Of a stretch of 64,000 nucleotides of DNA, positions 26,937 to 35,096 are shown piece by piece. A model generated the notes under the pieces. That model was not told the DNA's origin and did no database searches. It saw only the letters and a program-made list of their open reading frames with translations. Each line of letters starts with the position of its first letter. Positions within the stretch are counted from its first letter, which is position 1. Both the position numbers and the translations under genes were made by a program. The DNA is from Citrobacter arsenatis (GTDB taxonomy: Bacteria; Pseudomonadota; Gammaproteobacteria; Enterobacterales; Enterobacteriaceae): the NCBI RefSeq assembly GCF_004353845.1, contig NZ_CP037864.1, forward strand, positions 3,100,001 through 3,164,000, in the 5' to 3' direction.

Positions 26937-27289
26937 TCAAATACCTCATAAAACCAGGCGACGAGCGTTGGGTAAAACAACACCGGCAAAATCAACGCCA
27001 GCGCGAACCAGTAGAGAATGCGCGCCTGCTTCAGCGTTAGCCACCCGGAGCACCACAGCCGTTTGGAAAAATAGAGCCGCCAGAAGACGCGCACTAATAA
27101 TCCCAGAGACAGCAGCATCAGAGGCGTTCGCAAAAACTCAAACTGAGTGAAAACGGCAAAGCTCGCCGCCGAAATACCAAACAGCAGATAGAGCAGCGGT
27201 CCAACGCAGCATAAGCCAGCGGTGACGGCAGCCGCAGCGGCCGTCAACAGGGTGAGTCCCGCCCCTTTAGCGTTGTTCTGTGGCGACAT
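26933..27289 (-). CDS. MerT-like inner-membrane metal transport protein
   Basis: A 118-residue membrane protein from the start at 27289 (MSPQNNAKGAG), with three hydrophobic segments near 14-43, 53-72 and 90-113. The vicinal pair Cys27-Cys28 (AGLCCVGP) in the first helix matches MerT. The second MerT cysteine pair, in the cytoplasmic loop, is reduced to a single Cys80. The start lies 23 bases inside the transglutaminase-like gene and the stop overlaps the MerP-like start. A longer frame from 27337 is possible; neither start has a good ribosome site, consistent with coupling to the upstream gene. Confidence 0.75.
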   Translation of the reverse strand: MSPQNNAKGAGLTLLTAAAAAVTAGLCCVGPLLYLLFGISAASFAVFTQFEFLRTPLMLLSLGLLVRVFWRLYFSKRLWCSGWLTLKQARILYWFALALILPVLFYPTLVAWFYEVFE

Positions 27290-28409
27290 AGCTGTAGGAG
27301 AACGCTTTAGGATCGTAGAAATTGATCGGGTCGCCATCGACTTCGGCGTAAGGATAACCGAAGTTGTTCATCGCCCCCTGCTCCGTTGCCGGATACAGCT
27401 CGAAATCACGCCCGTAGTTGAATCCAACCCAGTTCATTTCCCAGTTACCAAACAGGTAAGTGTTAACGGCCTGGACATCGGCGTCCTGGTGCGACTTTTT
27501 CTCTGCCAGACGCATTTTGGTCACATCAGCGGGATCGCACGGTAACCAGCCGTAACCTGCCAGATAAAACTCGGCTCGGCAGTGTTGTCCGCCGCTGACA
27601 TCGGCAACGCCGGCACTGTCTGCTTTGCCAAAAGCGCTTTTCGAGTAACGTTCAAGCTTATTGGCTTTGCCCAAGCGGATGCCAAACAGCTCGCGTGCCG
27701 GAATGCCGCTAGCCCGCGCCAGAGCCACAAACACGGAGCTCATGTCGGTGCATTTGCCTTTGAGCTTACCGCTTTTTAAGATCTCCGCCACATCCCCCGT
27801 GCCGCAACCAATGACATCGTTATCGCGCTCCATATGGCTGCTGACCCATTCGTAAATCAGGCGTGCTTTTTTCTGGGGGTCCTGCTCATTACCGGTGATT
27901 TTTCGTGCTGTTTCCAGAACCAGCCCATCAACTGGAGTATGTGCCGTCGGTAACAGGTACGGTTTTACATCCAGCGGATAAATAATCTGCTCGGGCGCCT
28001 GCCAGGTTTTCAGCGCGTCCTGTTTCAGCGGTTCCCAGTCGGCGGTTTCAATGTCGATATCAACATTAATCAGCAATTCGCTCTGCGAGTCAGGCCAGGT
28101 GGCAAACAGCGTTTTCGCGCCATAGGTATTATTGCTAGTGACGTACGCCTGTTTATAGTTTCCGTTAAAGGCGAGCGCCGTCATTTGTTGAAACGCGGTA
28201 TCTACCGGCAGCGGGATCCACAGTTTCACCACGCCGCGCGACCCTTTAGGGGGATTGAGTTTGTACGTTTGTGCTAAGACAAAACGTCGACGAGCGGCTG
28301 GCGCAACGGATGGCTCTGCGGCTCGTACTGTCTGGCTAATGACTGCAGGGCCGACTAAACCGGCTGCGGAAAGGAGAACGCTATTTTTGAGAAATTGTCG
28401 ACGTTGCAT
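27267..28409 (-). CDS. Tat-exported transglutaminase-like protein
   Basis: A 380-residue protein with a twin-arginine signal (QRRQFLKNS at residues 2-10, hydrophobic run, cleavage near VRAAEP). The C-terminal half is a transglutaminase-like (papain-fold) domain with catalytic Cys220 (GKCTDMSSVFVALAR), His276 (GGQHCRAEFY) and Asp292 (PCDPADV). Tat export suggests folding, perhaps with a metal, before transport. It is the first gene of the operon with the MerT-like and MerP-like genes. Such domains act as proteases or amidases on proteins or cell wall; the substrate is unknown. Confidence 0.82.
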   Translation of the reverse strand: MQRRQFLKNSVLLSAAGLVGPAVISQTVRAAEPSVAPAARRRFVLAQTYKLNPPKGSRGVVKLWIPLPVDTAFQQMTALAFNGNYKQAYVTSNNTYGAKTLFATWPDSQSELLINVDIDIETADWEPLKQDALKTWQAPEQIIYPLDVKPYLLPTAHTPVDGLVLETARKITGNEQDPQKKARLIYEWVSSHMERDNDVIGCGTGDVAEILKSGKLKGKCTDMSSVFVALARASGIPARELFGIRLGKANKLERYSKSAFGKADSAGVADVSGGQHCRAEFYLAGYGWLPCDPADVTKMRLAEKKSHQDADVQAVNTYLFGNWEMNWVGFNYGRDFELYPATEQGAMNNFGYPYAEVDGDPINFYDPKAFSYSYVATEQR

Positions 28410-28615
28410 TGCTGTCTGTCCATGTTGTAAGAGTTGAGCTACGGCTAAATGGGAAACCGTATGCGATCATCACAGCAGACAGACGCTGGCATAAAAAGGC
28501 GAGTCGATGGAGGTTATTCATCAATAACAGACCTGTTAACTGTGAATGAAATGAGAGACTACGTGGCAGATATTAAGCCATTGACAGGCAAAAAAGTACA
28601 GTAGCGAGGATGAGT

Positions 28616-29086
28616 TCAGTCTATATACACATGCGTTGCCAGTTTGCGGGCTAACCCTTTCGCCCCCTCGCGCATGACCGTATCGTGGTTCCAGCGAAAT
28701 ACAGGTGCTGCCAGCGGGGCAAGATAATTCATCCAGCGGATCGTGGTGCGGACATTCCAGTCATACCTGACGATAGTTTCTGTACCATCGGCTGAAAAAT
28801 ACCATACGCCTCGCCCTTCAACCGCGCCGCTGGCCTGTCCTTCAAGCAGCGAGTAAGGCAATATATTCAGTACGTTGATATCAAAAGTTAAGCGATAAGG
28901 AAGTACGCCTTTCCAGGTATAGCGATGCAGTGCCCCAATGCCCTGTAAATCACCTTTTTTAATCTCAACGATGCGTTCCAGACTTCCCCACCATTCCGGC
29001 CACTGGTCCGGATGAGAAAAAACATCCCATACCGCCTGAATTGAAGCCTCTACCCGCCAGACAGTGGAAAACCGATAGTCAGCCAT
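28616..29086 (-). CDS. SRPBCC (START-like) domain protein
   Basis: A 156-residue cytoplasmic protein with the polyketide cyclase/SRPBCC outline: an N-terminal strand FSTVWRVEASIQAVWDVFSHPDQWPEWW, then strands ending YDWNVRTTIRWMN and a C-terminal helix. These folds bind hydrophobic ligands such as lipids. It follows the LolA-like gene by 12 bases in the same direction, which suggests an operon. No more precise role can be given. Confidence 0.75.
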   Translation of the reverse strand: MADYRFSTVWRVEASIQAVWDVFSHPDQWPEWWGSLERIVEIKKGDLQGIGALHRYTWKGVLPYRLTFDINVLNILPYSLLEGQASGAVEGRGVWYFSADGTETIVRYDWNVRTTIRWMNYLAPLAAPVFRWNHDTVMREGAKGLARKLATHVYID

Positions 29087-29098
29087 AGTGCAGGCTCC

Positions 29099-29788
29099 TC
29101 AAGGCGTGAAGTAATTAGCGGGGAAACGGATATTGATGACCATCGCATTCAGAAGAACGGTTTCTAATCGCTGCCCATCTGACGCATAGCTGATCACTTT
29201 GGCAGGGAGTCCGTGATAATTATCCAGCCATACATCGTAGCGGTGAACACCATCAACAGCCATTGTTCCCGGTCCAATCACAAAGAGGTGCGTCGTCGCG
29301 CGTCCTGCAAGGTTCTCCTTACCAACAGTCGTCGTTGCTCCCTCACGTTGCAGATGGCGAATATTGCCCAACAGCACGCCGATATCAGAGCGATCCACCC
29401 GATGACCGCGCTCATCCTGGATCAATGAATTGCTGGGCGACAGGTGCAAAATGGGCAAAGTCCCCACACCAAATGGCCATAACGTCACTTTACCGCTGAC
29501 AGGATTAAAGATAAGTACCGCACCTGAATGCGGCTGGGTAAAATCCATGCGCACGTAGCCAGGTTTTTGATAGCTATAGCGAATAATTTTGCTCTCACCC
29601 AGCGGTGATGAGGATCGCATCATCACCTGATAAGAGGTCATGTTATTAAATGACTGCTGTGCAAACGCAATAGGATCCGTGATCCCAACATCCGGTAAAA
29701 ATGCCCCTCCTTTTTCCGCCGGACATACCGTGCAGCTAAAGACAAGTAAGGCGGTGAACGCAACGGGCAGCGAAAATGAGACGCGCAT
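29099..29788 (-). CDS. LolA-like exported protein (outer-membrane lipoprotein-sorting type)
   Basis: A 229-residue protein from the start at 29788 (MRVSFSLPVAFTALLVF), with a Sec signal peptide ending near TVCPAEK. The mature part follows the beta-sheet pattern of LolA/DUF1571 proteins (repeated strands such as KIIRYSYQKPGYVRMDF, GAVLIFNPVSGKVTLWPF, HRYDVWLDNYHGLPAKV). These bind lipid or lipoprotein acyl chains. A start at 29818 would run through an eight-G tract; the chosen start uses that G tract as its ribosome site. It is upstream of and probably co-transcribed with the SRPBCC gene. Confidence 0.7.
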   Translation of the reverse strand: MRVSFSLPVAFTALLVFSCTVCPAEKGGAFLPDVGITDPIAFAQQSFNNMTSYQVMMRSSSPLGESKIIRYSYQKPGYVRMDFTQPHSGAVLIFNPVSGKVTLWPFGVGTLPILHLSPSNSLIQDERGHRVDRSDIGVLLGNIRHLQREGATTTVGKENLAGRATTHLFVIGPGTMAVDGVHRYDVWLDNYHGLPAKVISYASDGQRLETVLLNAMVINIRFPANYFTP

Positions 29789-29984
29789 AACCCCCCCCTG
29801 TATCTGTATTTTCTGCAAACAGGAATCATCACCTGTCGACTGTTTTTATTATAGTTCTTAACTGCACGGCACTGCCCTTCATCAGACTCAGTATGGGCCC
29901 AGGTTTGAATTGCTCATTTTTGTTCGAGTGAGATAGCTACATAAGGCTATACTTTAATAGCCATACATTTAACAGGTATTAATC

Positions 29985-30329
29985 ATGAAACTGCCATCGG
30001 TATTTTCATGTGCCGTTCTCATATTACTGCTGCTGGCGTCATCGTCAGCCACAGCCCGCGCGTTACAAAACCAGGCCGAACGAGAGCAAGAGTTAAGTGC
30101 GGCACTCCGTGCCGGTAATGGCGTTATCATCATTGGCGGGACAGATGATTTCGGCTTCACGCTCAGGGAACGAAACCGAATCCACAGACCGTTTGTGATC
30201 CGGGATGGTATTAGTGACCCGATTATATTTAATCGTTTGCAAAGCCAAAGTAGTAATCCCGCCCGCGACGGGTTCCGCCATAACCCAGCTCGCGGAGGTT
30301 TTATGCCAGGTGCACCTGTTCGCAGATAA
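29985..30329 (+). CDS. Small exported protein with C-terminal NPAR repeats
   Basis: A 114-residue protein with a Sec signal peptide (about 25 residues, ending SATARA). The mature part holds a hydrophobic GNGVIIIGG stretch and a basic C-terminus with a tandem repeat NPARDGF / NPARGGF (residues 91-105). I do not recognise a family. It stands alone, divergent from the LolA-like gene and upstream of the membrane protein-DyP-P450 operon, from which a 280-base A/T-rich gap separates it. Confidence 0.6.
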   Translation: MKLPSVFSCAVLILLLLASSSATARALQNQAEREQELSAALRAGNGVIIIGGTDDFGFTLRERNRIHRPFVIRDGISDPIIFNRLQSQSSNPARDGFRHNPARGGFMPGAPVRR

Positions 30330-30609
30330 ATCTAATCGAAATAGTTCGTGATTTTAATAAGTTGAGAATAACACCTTATCGCCGGGACATATAAAGATAA
30401 CCAATATCCGCCTCATTTTGTCGCGATAGAATAAAAACAATGGAAAATATATAATAATTAAGTTGTAGCTTCACAATAATATAAAATTGACAGCGGTGCT
30501 ATAGCTTACTAGCGTATATAAACAGGCCTCGACTTTAATACATAGCACTGCAATTTTCTGCCGTCAAAAACGCCATTTCAGTATTTGTTCGTATTGAGAG
30601 AGTAAAAAA
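30330..30609. promoter_or_regulatory. Upstream region of the membrane protein-DyP-P450 operon
   Basis: An A/T-rich stretch without a gene. A TTGACA hexamer lies at 30487-30492; the base run at 17 spacing is TAGCGT (poor), while TATATA at 30515 is too far, so the promoter is not certain. A weak GAGAG ribosome site precedes the start at 30610. Confidence 0.35.
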
Positions 30610-32217
30610 ATGCGACAATCAACATTATCTGTTGCGCTGGAAGTAAAGCCTGAAAGCTACGAGTATTTATCAAGCCTACTGAATGAACTACGCGAAAAAC
30701 GGGCTCCCCCTCAACAAGGTGTCACTGGCAAATTTGCGCCGTTTTTAGCCTCCGTTCCCGTTTTACATTTTCTGTCACTCAGTCTCTTTCCTGGCTATGA
30801 GTACGATCCTCTTTTCGTTATCGAAGCCAATTTTGATGGTGAGCCCGGCCCCTTTTGGGCGCAGCTTGAAGACGCTATCGGCCCTGAGCTTCGCCACTTT
30901 CTGGCCTGTTGTAAATGCCCACGGGATGTTCTCGCTCCACTGTTCACGGCCATTATCGCACCGGGTTCACGCGCACCGATCGCACCTTATCTTGAAGCAC
31001 AGTCACTGGTCCCTACGGTCTACCACCATGGGAACCGAGGAATGACGCGTCAACGTATTCTGGATGAATGCGCACTGTTTGAACAAGTACAGTCAGAACT
31101 AACCCACAATGATGCCACCTATCGCAAGCTGGATCCCCTTGCGGTTCATCACCAACTGCGTACTGCACTGGCTGGACAATTCCCGTGGATAAATACGCCG
31201 CCAGCTCCGCGTATTTCGCTTTGGGAAAATAGTTTTGATTGGCTCGGGCTGGGGGCATTTGTGGTCGCGGTGAGTTTTATTCTTTCGATACCCGGACTCC
31301 TGCTCTCTCTTATACTCGACCCAACTTATTCGTTTATTTTGCTGGGCTTCAGCCTGCTGCTTGTTGCCGCATTATTCACGCGAATTAGCCGCAGGTCGTC
31401 TGACAATAGCGAACCAACAAACGTCAGTTTGCAGAACATCGCTTTCAAAAAGCCGCTTTTTTTCTACCTTATTTTCTATCTCGCCACAGTAAGTATTGTG
31501 GGAAGCCTTTTCCTGATGCCGATCATGGGCCGGGTTACCGCAGCCACCTTGGGGGATATGCTGGTCTGGTTTATACAGGGTTTATTGAGCATACCTTTCA
31601 CCCTTGCCGCGATTCTTTTTTGGCTACGTAGCCTCGAGAAAACGGACAGTTCACTGGATGCACCGTGGGTTAGTCCACGATTTCTGCGGGAAATGGCGCA
31701 GCGGGAGGACTGGATCCCTCAAAATCATATGGGTTCTGTTGTTCTTATCAAACCCGGCATCTTGCGCACTATTTTGATTCGCACAGGACATCTCGGGCTA
31801 GGGTTATTGTTACGTGCGACTGCACGCGACGGCTATCTTGGATCAATGCGGACTATCCATTTCGCGCATTGGGCGCTGGTGAATAATAAGAGTCGATTGA
31901 TGTTTCTCTCAAATTTCGATCAAACATGGGAAAGTTATCTCGACGACTTTATTGAAAAAGCACATAACGGGCTCTCACTGGCCTGGAGCTGCGGCGTAGG
32001 TTTCCCCACCACGCGATATCTCATCCTCGACGGTGCCAGCCAGGGTCGCCAGTTTAAAGAGTGGGCACGCCATTCTATGGCGGTTAGCCATTTCTGGTTC
32101 AGCGCCTATCCGCAACTGACTACCGATCAAATCGAGCGAAATTACCGGATTGCGTTCGGTCTGCAAACCCACGGGATAACAAAAGAGAGGGCTGCGCAAT
32201 GGATAAAAGACCTTTAA
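30610..32217 (+). CDS. Four-helix membrane protein with two DyP-fold-like halves, DyP/P450 operon
   Basis: A 535-residue protein I cannot name. Four hydrophobic segments lie near 212-236, 240-257, 283-305 and 315-338. The soluble N-terminal part (about 48-103) and C-terminal part (about 415-466) share a pattern: (L/I)HF near the start, then LFVIEANFD or LMFLSNFD, an aromatic 7-8 residues later, an acidic helix and a cysteine. The DyP next door has LFLEFNFD in its N-terminal domain, so both halves may be ferredoxin-like units related to the DyP fold, without its heme ligands. The last 19 bases overlap the DyP gene, so the two proteins are coupled in translation and probably act together at the inner membrane. 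Confidence 0.7.
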   Translation: MRQSTLSVALEVKPESYEYLSSLLNELREKRAPPQQGVTGKFAPFLASVPVLHFLSLSLFPGYEYDPLFVIEANFDGEPGPFWAQLEDAIGPELRHFLACCKCPRDVLAPLFTAIIAPGSRAPIAPYLEAQSLVPTVYHHGNRGMTRQRILDECALFEQVQSELTHNDATYRKLDPLAVHHQLRTALAGQFPWINTPPAPRISLWENSFDWLGLGAFVVAVSFILSIPGLLLSLILDPTYSFILLGFSLLLVAALFTRISRRSSDNSEPTNVSLQNIAFKKPLFFYLIFYLATVSIVGSLFLMPIMGRVTAATLGDMLVWFIQGLLSIPFTLAAILFWLRSLEKTDSSLDAPWVSPRFLREMAQREDWIPQNHMGSVVLIKPGILRTILIRTGHLGLGLLLRATARDGYLGSMRTIHFAHWALVNNKSRLMFLSNFDQTWESYLDDFIEKAHNGLSLAWSCGVGFPTTRYLILDGASQGRQFKEWARHSMAVSHFWFSAYPQLTTDQIERNYRIAFGLQTHGITKERAAQWIKDL

Positions 32218-33812
32218 CTGACGATGCCCGCGACTCAGAGAGTTGGGCGCTTGCTCCCCCACATAACAAAAATGTACAAGGTCTGGTGGTCAGCGGTTTT
32301 GCTAAACAGCCTTCAGCGCGAGCGCTATTTTTAGAATTTAATTTCGACAAAGACCACAAAGGGTGCGGCTGGCTCAAAGCACTCACATCTATCGCGCCCA
32401 TCACCGATGCCGATGGACCCGATCCGCGTTGTGCTGCACTCGGTTTTACCTGGTCTGGCTTAAGCAAAATGGGACTCGATGCGCATTCACTGGACAGCTT
32501 CGATCGCCCCTTTAAAGAGGGGATGTTCCAGGAAGATCGTCTGCGCCGACTTGGCGATCGTCGCGGCAATACATGGAGCAAGACGGTGATCGACGGTGGT
32601 CCCCAATGGAGTGGTAACACGCCGCTTGATGCTGCCGCACATGACACCACAGCACGCCCTTTTCACACCACGACTGATGCGCACACGAATGTGGCTATCA
32701 CCACCGAGATCACCGTACATGCGCTGCTCCTGCTGTATGCAGATAACGAAACTGACGTGGATGAATGGACCTCTCAGGTTACACAATGCCTTGCGCCTTA
32801 TCGCGTCACCGTCGTCCGCAAACTGCCGCTTACGCGGACGCGTCCGTCCGATGGCATAGAACGAGAGCATTTCGGGTTTGCTGATGGTATTTCTCAGCCG
32901 ATCCCCTTCGAAAAAGATGTCGTCACGCTGAGTCAAACGCTGGCTCAGCGCCATAATAGCGTCCACCTTGTACCGCTGGGTGAAATACTGATGGGACATC
33001 CCAACGGTCATGGTGAGCTTGCGACTGGGCCAGTGGTGCCAGGCAAAAGCGCTAACGTATCAGGCTGCGATCCCGAAACGCTAAGACCGCATCCGCGTGG
33101 CGAAGGTTTCCTCGATTTTGGTTTCAACGGCAGCTATATGGTCGTTAGAGAGCTCAAGCAAGATGTAGCCCAGTTCTGGAATTCAATGGACGAATGTGCG
33201 GATGCTCTGAACAAGAGTGTTAATGCGGGAACCCCTCCGGTCAATGCTGATTGGGTAGCCAGCCGGGTGATGGGGCGAGATCGTAATGGCCATCTTCTCT
33301 GCCCTGGAGGAGTCTTACCTGCGGATACCTCAGGTCGACCGGATAATGCGTTTCGTTTTTTTGACCGTGACAAAATGGGATATGGCTGCCCACTGGGTAG
33401 CCACGTACGTCGGGGAAACCCACGTGACGGGCTTGCCCCCTCCGCCAAGGATAAAGATCTGTTGCTGAGCGCCGCGAATCATCATCGTATTTTACGTCGA
33501 GGGAGAAAATATGGCCCTGAAGTTACCGACCCACGTTGCGCAGACCCTGGCGACCGTGGCTTATTGTTCATTTGTCTGAACACCGATATTGGTCGTCAAT
33601 TCGAGTTTATTCAGCAGACGTGGATCCTGAACCCCAACTTTGCCGTGCTGCACAATGAAACCGACCCCCTGCTGGGCCCATGCGGAGCGTTCACTATCCC
33701 CGATGCACACTTACGTAAAATTATTCAGGTAAAAAGCTACGTGCAAATGGTGGGTGGCGAATACTTCTTTTTGCCGAGTATCGCGGCGCTTCGCTATCTG
33801 GAGACGCTATGA
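32199..33812 (+). CDS. DyP-type heme peroxidase
   Basis: A 537-residue dye-decolorizing peroxidase without signal peptide, so cytoplasmic. The GxxDG motif is GFADG at 226-230 with distal Asp229; the proximal heme ligand is His402 in CPLGSHVRRGNPRD; the distal arginine lies in HHRILRRG (429-435). Length and motif spacing match the long (C/D-like) DyPs rather than the EfeB type. The start ATG at 32199 follows GAGAGGG and overlaps the upstream gene by 19 bases; the stop overlaps the P450 start by 4 bases. It would use peroxide to oxidise an unknown substrate or supply an oxidised intermediate to the P450. Confidence 0.88.
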   Translation: MDKRPLTDDARDSESWALAPPHNKNVQGLVVSGFAKQPSARALFLEFNFDKDHKGCGWLKALTSIAPITDADGPDPRCAALGFTWSGLSKMGLDAHSLDSFDRPFKEGMFQEDRLRRLGDRRGNTWSKTVIDGGPQWSGNTPLDAAAHDTTARPFHTTTDAHTNVAITTEITVHALLLLYADNETDVDEWTSQVTQCLAPYRVTVVRKLPLTRTRPSDGIEREHFGFADGISQPIPFEKDVVTLSQTLAQRHNSVHLVPLGEILMGHPNGHGELATGPVVPGKSANVSGCDPETLRPHPRGEGFLDFGFNGSYMVVRELKQDVAQFWNSMDECADALNKSVNAGTPPVNADWVASRVMGRDRNGHLLCPGGVLPADTSGRPDNAFRFFDRDKMGYGCPLGSHVRRGNPRDGLAPSAKDKDLLLSAANHHRILRRGRKYGPEVTDPRCADPGDRGLLFICLNTDIGRQFEFIQQTWILNPNFAVLHNETDPLLGPCGAFTIPDAHLRKIIQVKSYVQMVGGEYFFLPSIAALRYLETL

Positions 33813-35050
33813 GTGCACTCACGTCAAAATCGGTTCTCAGGCCGCGTGCTGGTGGACCGCGAAAATGGGCAGAACAACGGTTCATGACCGCGTTGCCCTA
33901 TTTTTTCAGCCTATTACGCTGCGTGAAGCCCGTGTGGAATGTGGCGGGAATGACGCTCACATCACGGTATGACCACGTCCGTGAAGTGTTTGCCACAGAG
34001 GCCAAATTTGGCGTCATGTATAAACAGAAACTCGACATCATTATGGGAGGAGAACCTTTTTTCCTGGGAACAGACGATCGCTCTCAACATCACGATGATA
34101 CAGCAGCCCTGTGCAAGGTCATTTTACCCAGTGACCTGCAGCGTCTGGCAAGCGACGTTGAAGAACGGGCAACACGCATTATCAACACGAACAAGGGTCA
34201 GATAGAAATCGTGAACGACCTCACCCGTCAGGTAAGCTTTGATTTTCTCGCGACATATCTTGGTATCCCATCCCCCGCCAACGGTGACTTACGGGTTTGG
34301 GCAACGCGGTTATTTGAGTTTCTGTTCGCTGATGGGGGTAATGATTTGGCCCTGCGAGCCGAAGTCGACGAAATTGCCCCCGCCCTGCGTGCCCATATTG
34401 ATGCCATCATAACCCTGCGTAAGCAAAATAAGGGGGACGATGACGTGTTGGCGCGTTGTCTTACTCTCCAGTCTGCGCACGAGCCTGGCTTTAGTGACGT
34501 GCAAATTCGTACCGCGCTAATGGGAATGATTGTCGGCGGCCCTCCTCAGCCCCCTATGGTCCTTCCGCAGGCAATGGAGCAACTGTTAAAACGACCGCAG
34601 ATTCTGGCTGAGGCGCAAGCAGCAGCGCGCAACAATGATGATGAGACACTACGGCGCTATGTACTTGAAGCGATGCGTTTTGATCCTCTGGGGCCGGGTT
34701 TATGGCGCGTCGCTTTGACTGACGTCACCCTGGCGCGCGGAACACGCCACGAGGTAACCATCAAAGCAGGGTCTCATGTGCTGGCCGCATTCGCCTCGGC
34801 GATGATGGACTCTCGCCGGATTTCCAATCCAAAGGCATTCAATCCCCATCGTCCGGCTGCGGATTACATGCATTTCGGCTATGGGCTGCACGCCTGTTTT
34901 GGCCGTTACATAAACTTAGCCACTCTTCATTTGATGCTTAAACCACTGCTAAAACAACCCGGTTTACGTCGCGCTCCCGGAGCCGATGGAAAGCTCAGTA
35001 AAAATGGGCCTTTTGCTGAGCGTCTGGTTGTTCGGTATGACTTTGACTAA
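33809..35050 (+). CDS. Cytochrome P450 with atypical I helix
   Basis: A 413-residue soluble P450. The heme-cysteine motif is HFGYGLHACFGR with Cys363; the K-helix ExxR is Glu287-Ala-Met-Arg290. In the I helix, where P450 monooxygenases carry AGxx(T)T with an acid-alcohol pair, this protein reads IVGGPPQPPMVLP (241-253): no acid, no threonine, several prolines. Such a change is known in P450s that use hydroperoxides rather than O2. No ferredoxin or reductase gene is nearby. The start overlaps the DyP stop by 4 bases, so both are made together. Confidence 0.88.
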   Translation: MSALTSKSVLRPRAGGPRKWAEQRFMTALPYFFSLLRCVKPVWNVAGMTLTSRYDHVREVFATEAKFGVMYKQKLDIIMGGEPFFLGTDDRSQHHDDTAALCKVILPSDLQRLASDVEERATRIINTNKGQIEIVNDLTRQVSFDFLATYLGIPSPANGDLRVWATRLFEFLFADGGNDLALRAEVDEIAPALRAHIDAIITLRKQNKGDDDVLARCLTLQSAHEPGFSDVQIRTALMGMIVGGPPQPPMVLPQAMEQLLKRPQILAEAQAAARNNDDETLRRYVLEAMRFDPLGPGLWRVALTDVTLARGTRHEVTIKAGSHVLAAFASAMMDSRRISNPKAFNPHRPAADYMHFGYGLHACFGRYINLATLHLMLKPLLKQPGLRRAPGADGKLSKNGPFAERLVVRYDFD

Positions 35051-35096
35051 AAGCCATAAAGTGAAGACCAGCACTATCTGTTGCTACAGGACAACC

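Noticed and set aside
26655..27337. A mercury resistance operon (merTP)
   Set aside because: MerT-like and MerP-like genes are present but there is no merR, merA or merC, no divergent regulator, and both proteins differ at key cysteines. They are coupled to a Tat-exported transglutaminase-like gene.
32199..33812. An EfeB-type (iron-deferrochelatase) Tat-exported DyP
   Set aside because: No Tat or Sec signal is present, efeU and efeO are absent, and the length and motif spacing fit a longer cytoplasmic DyP class.
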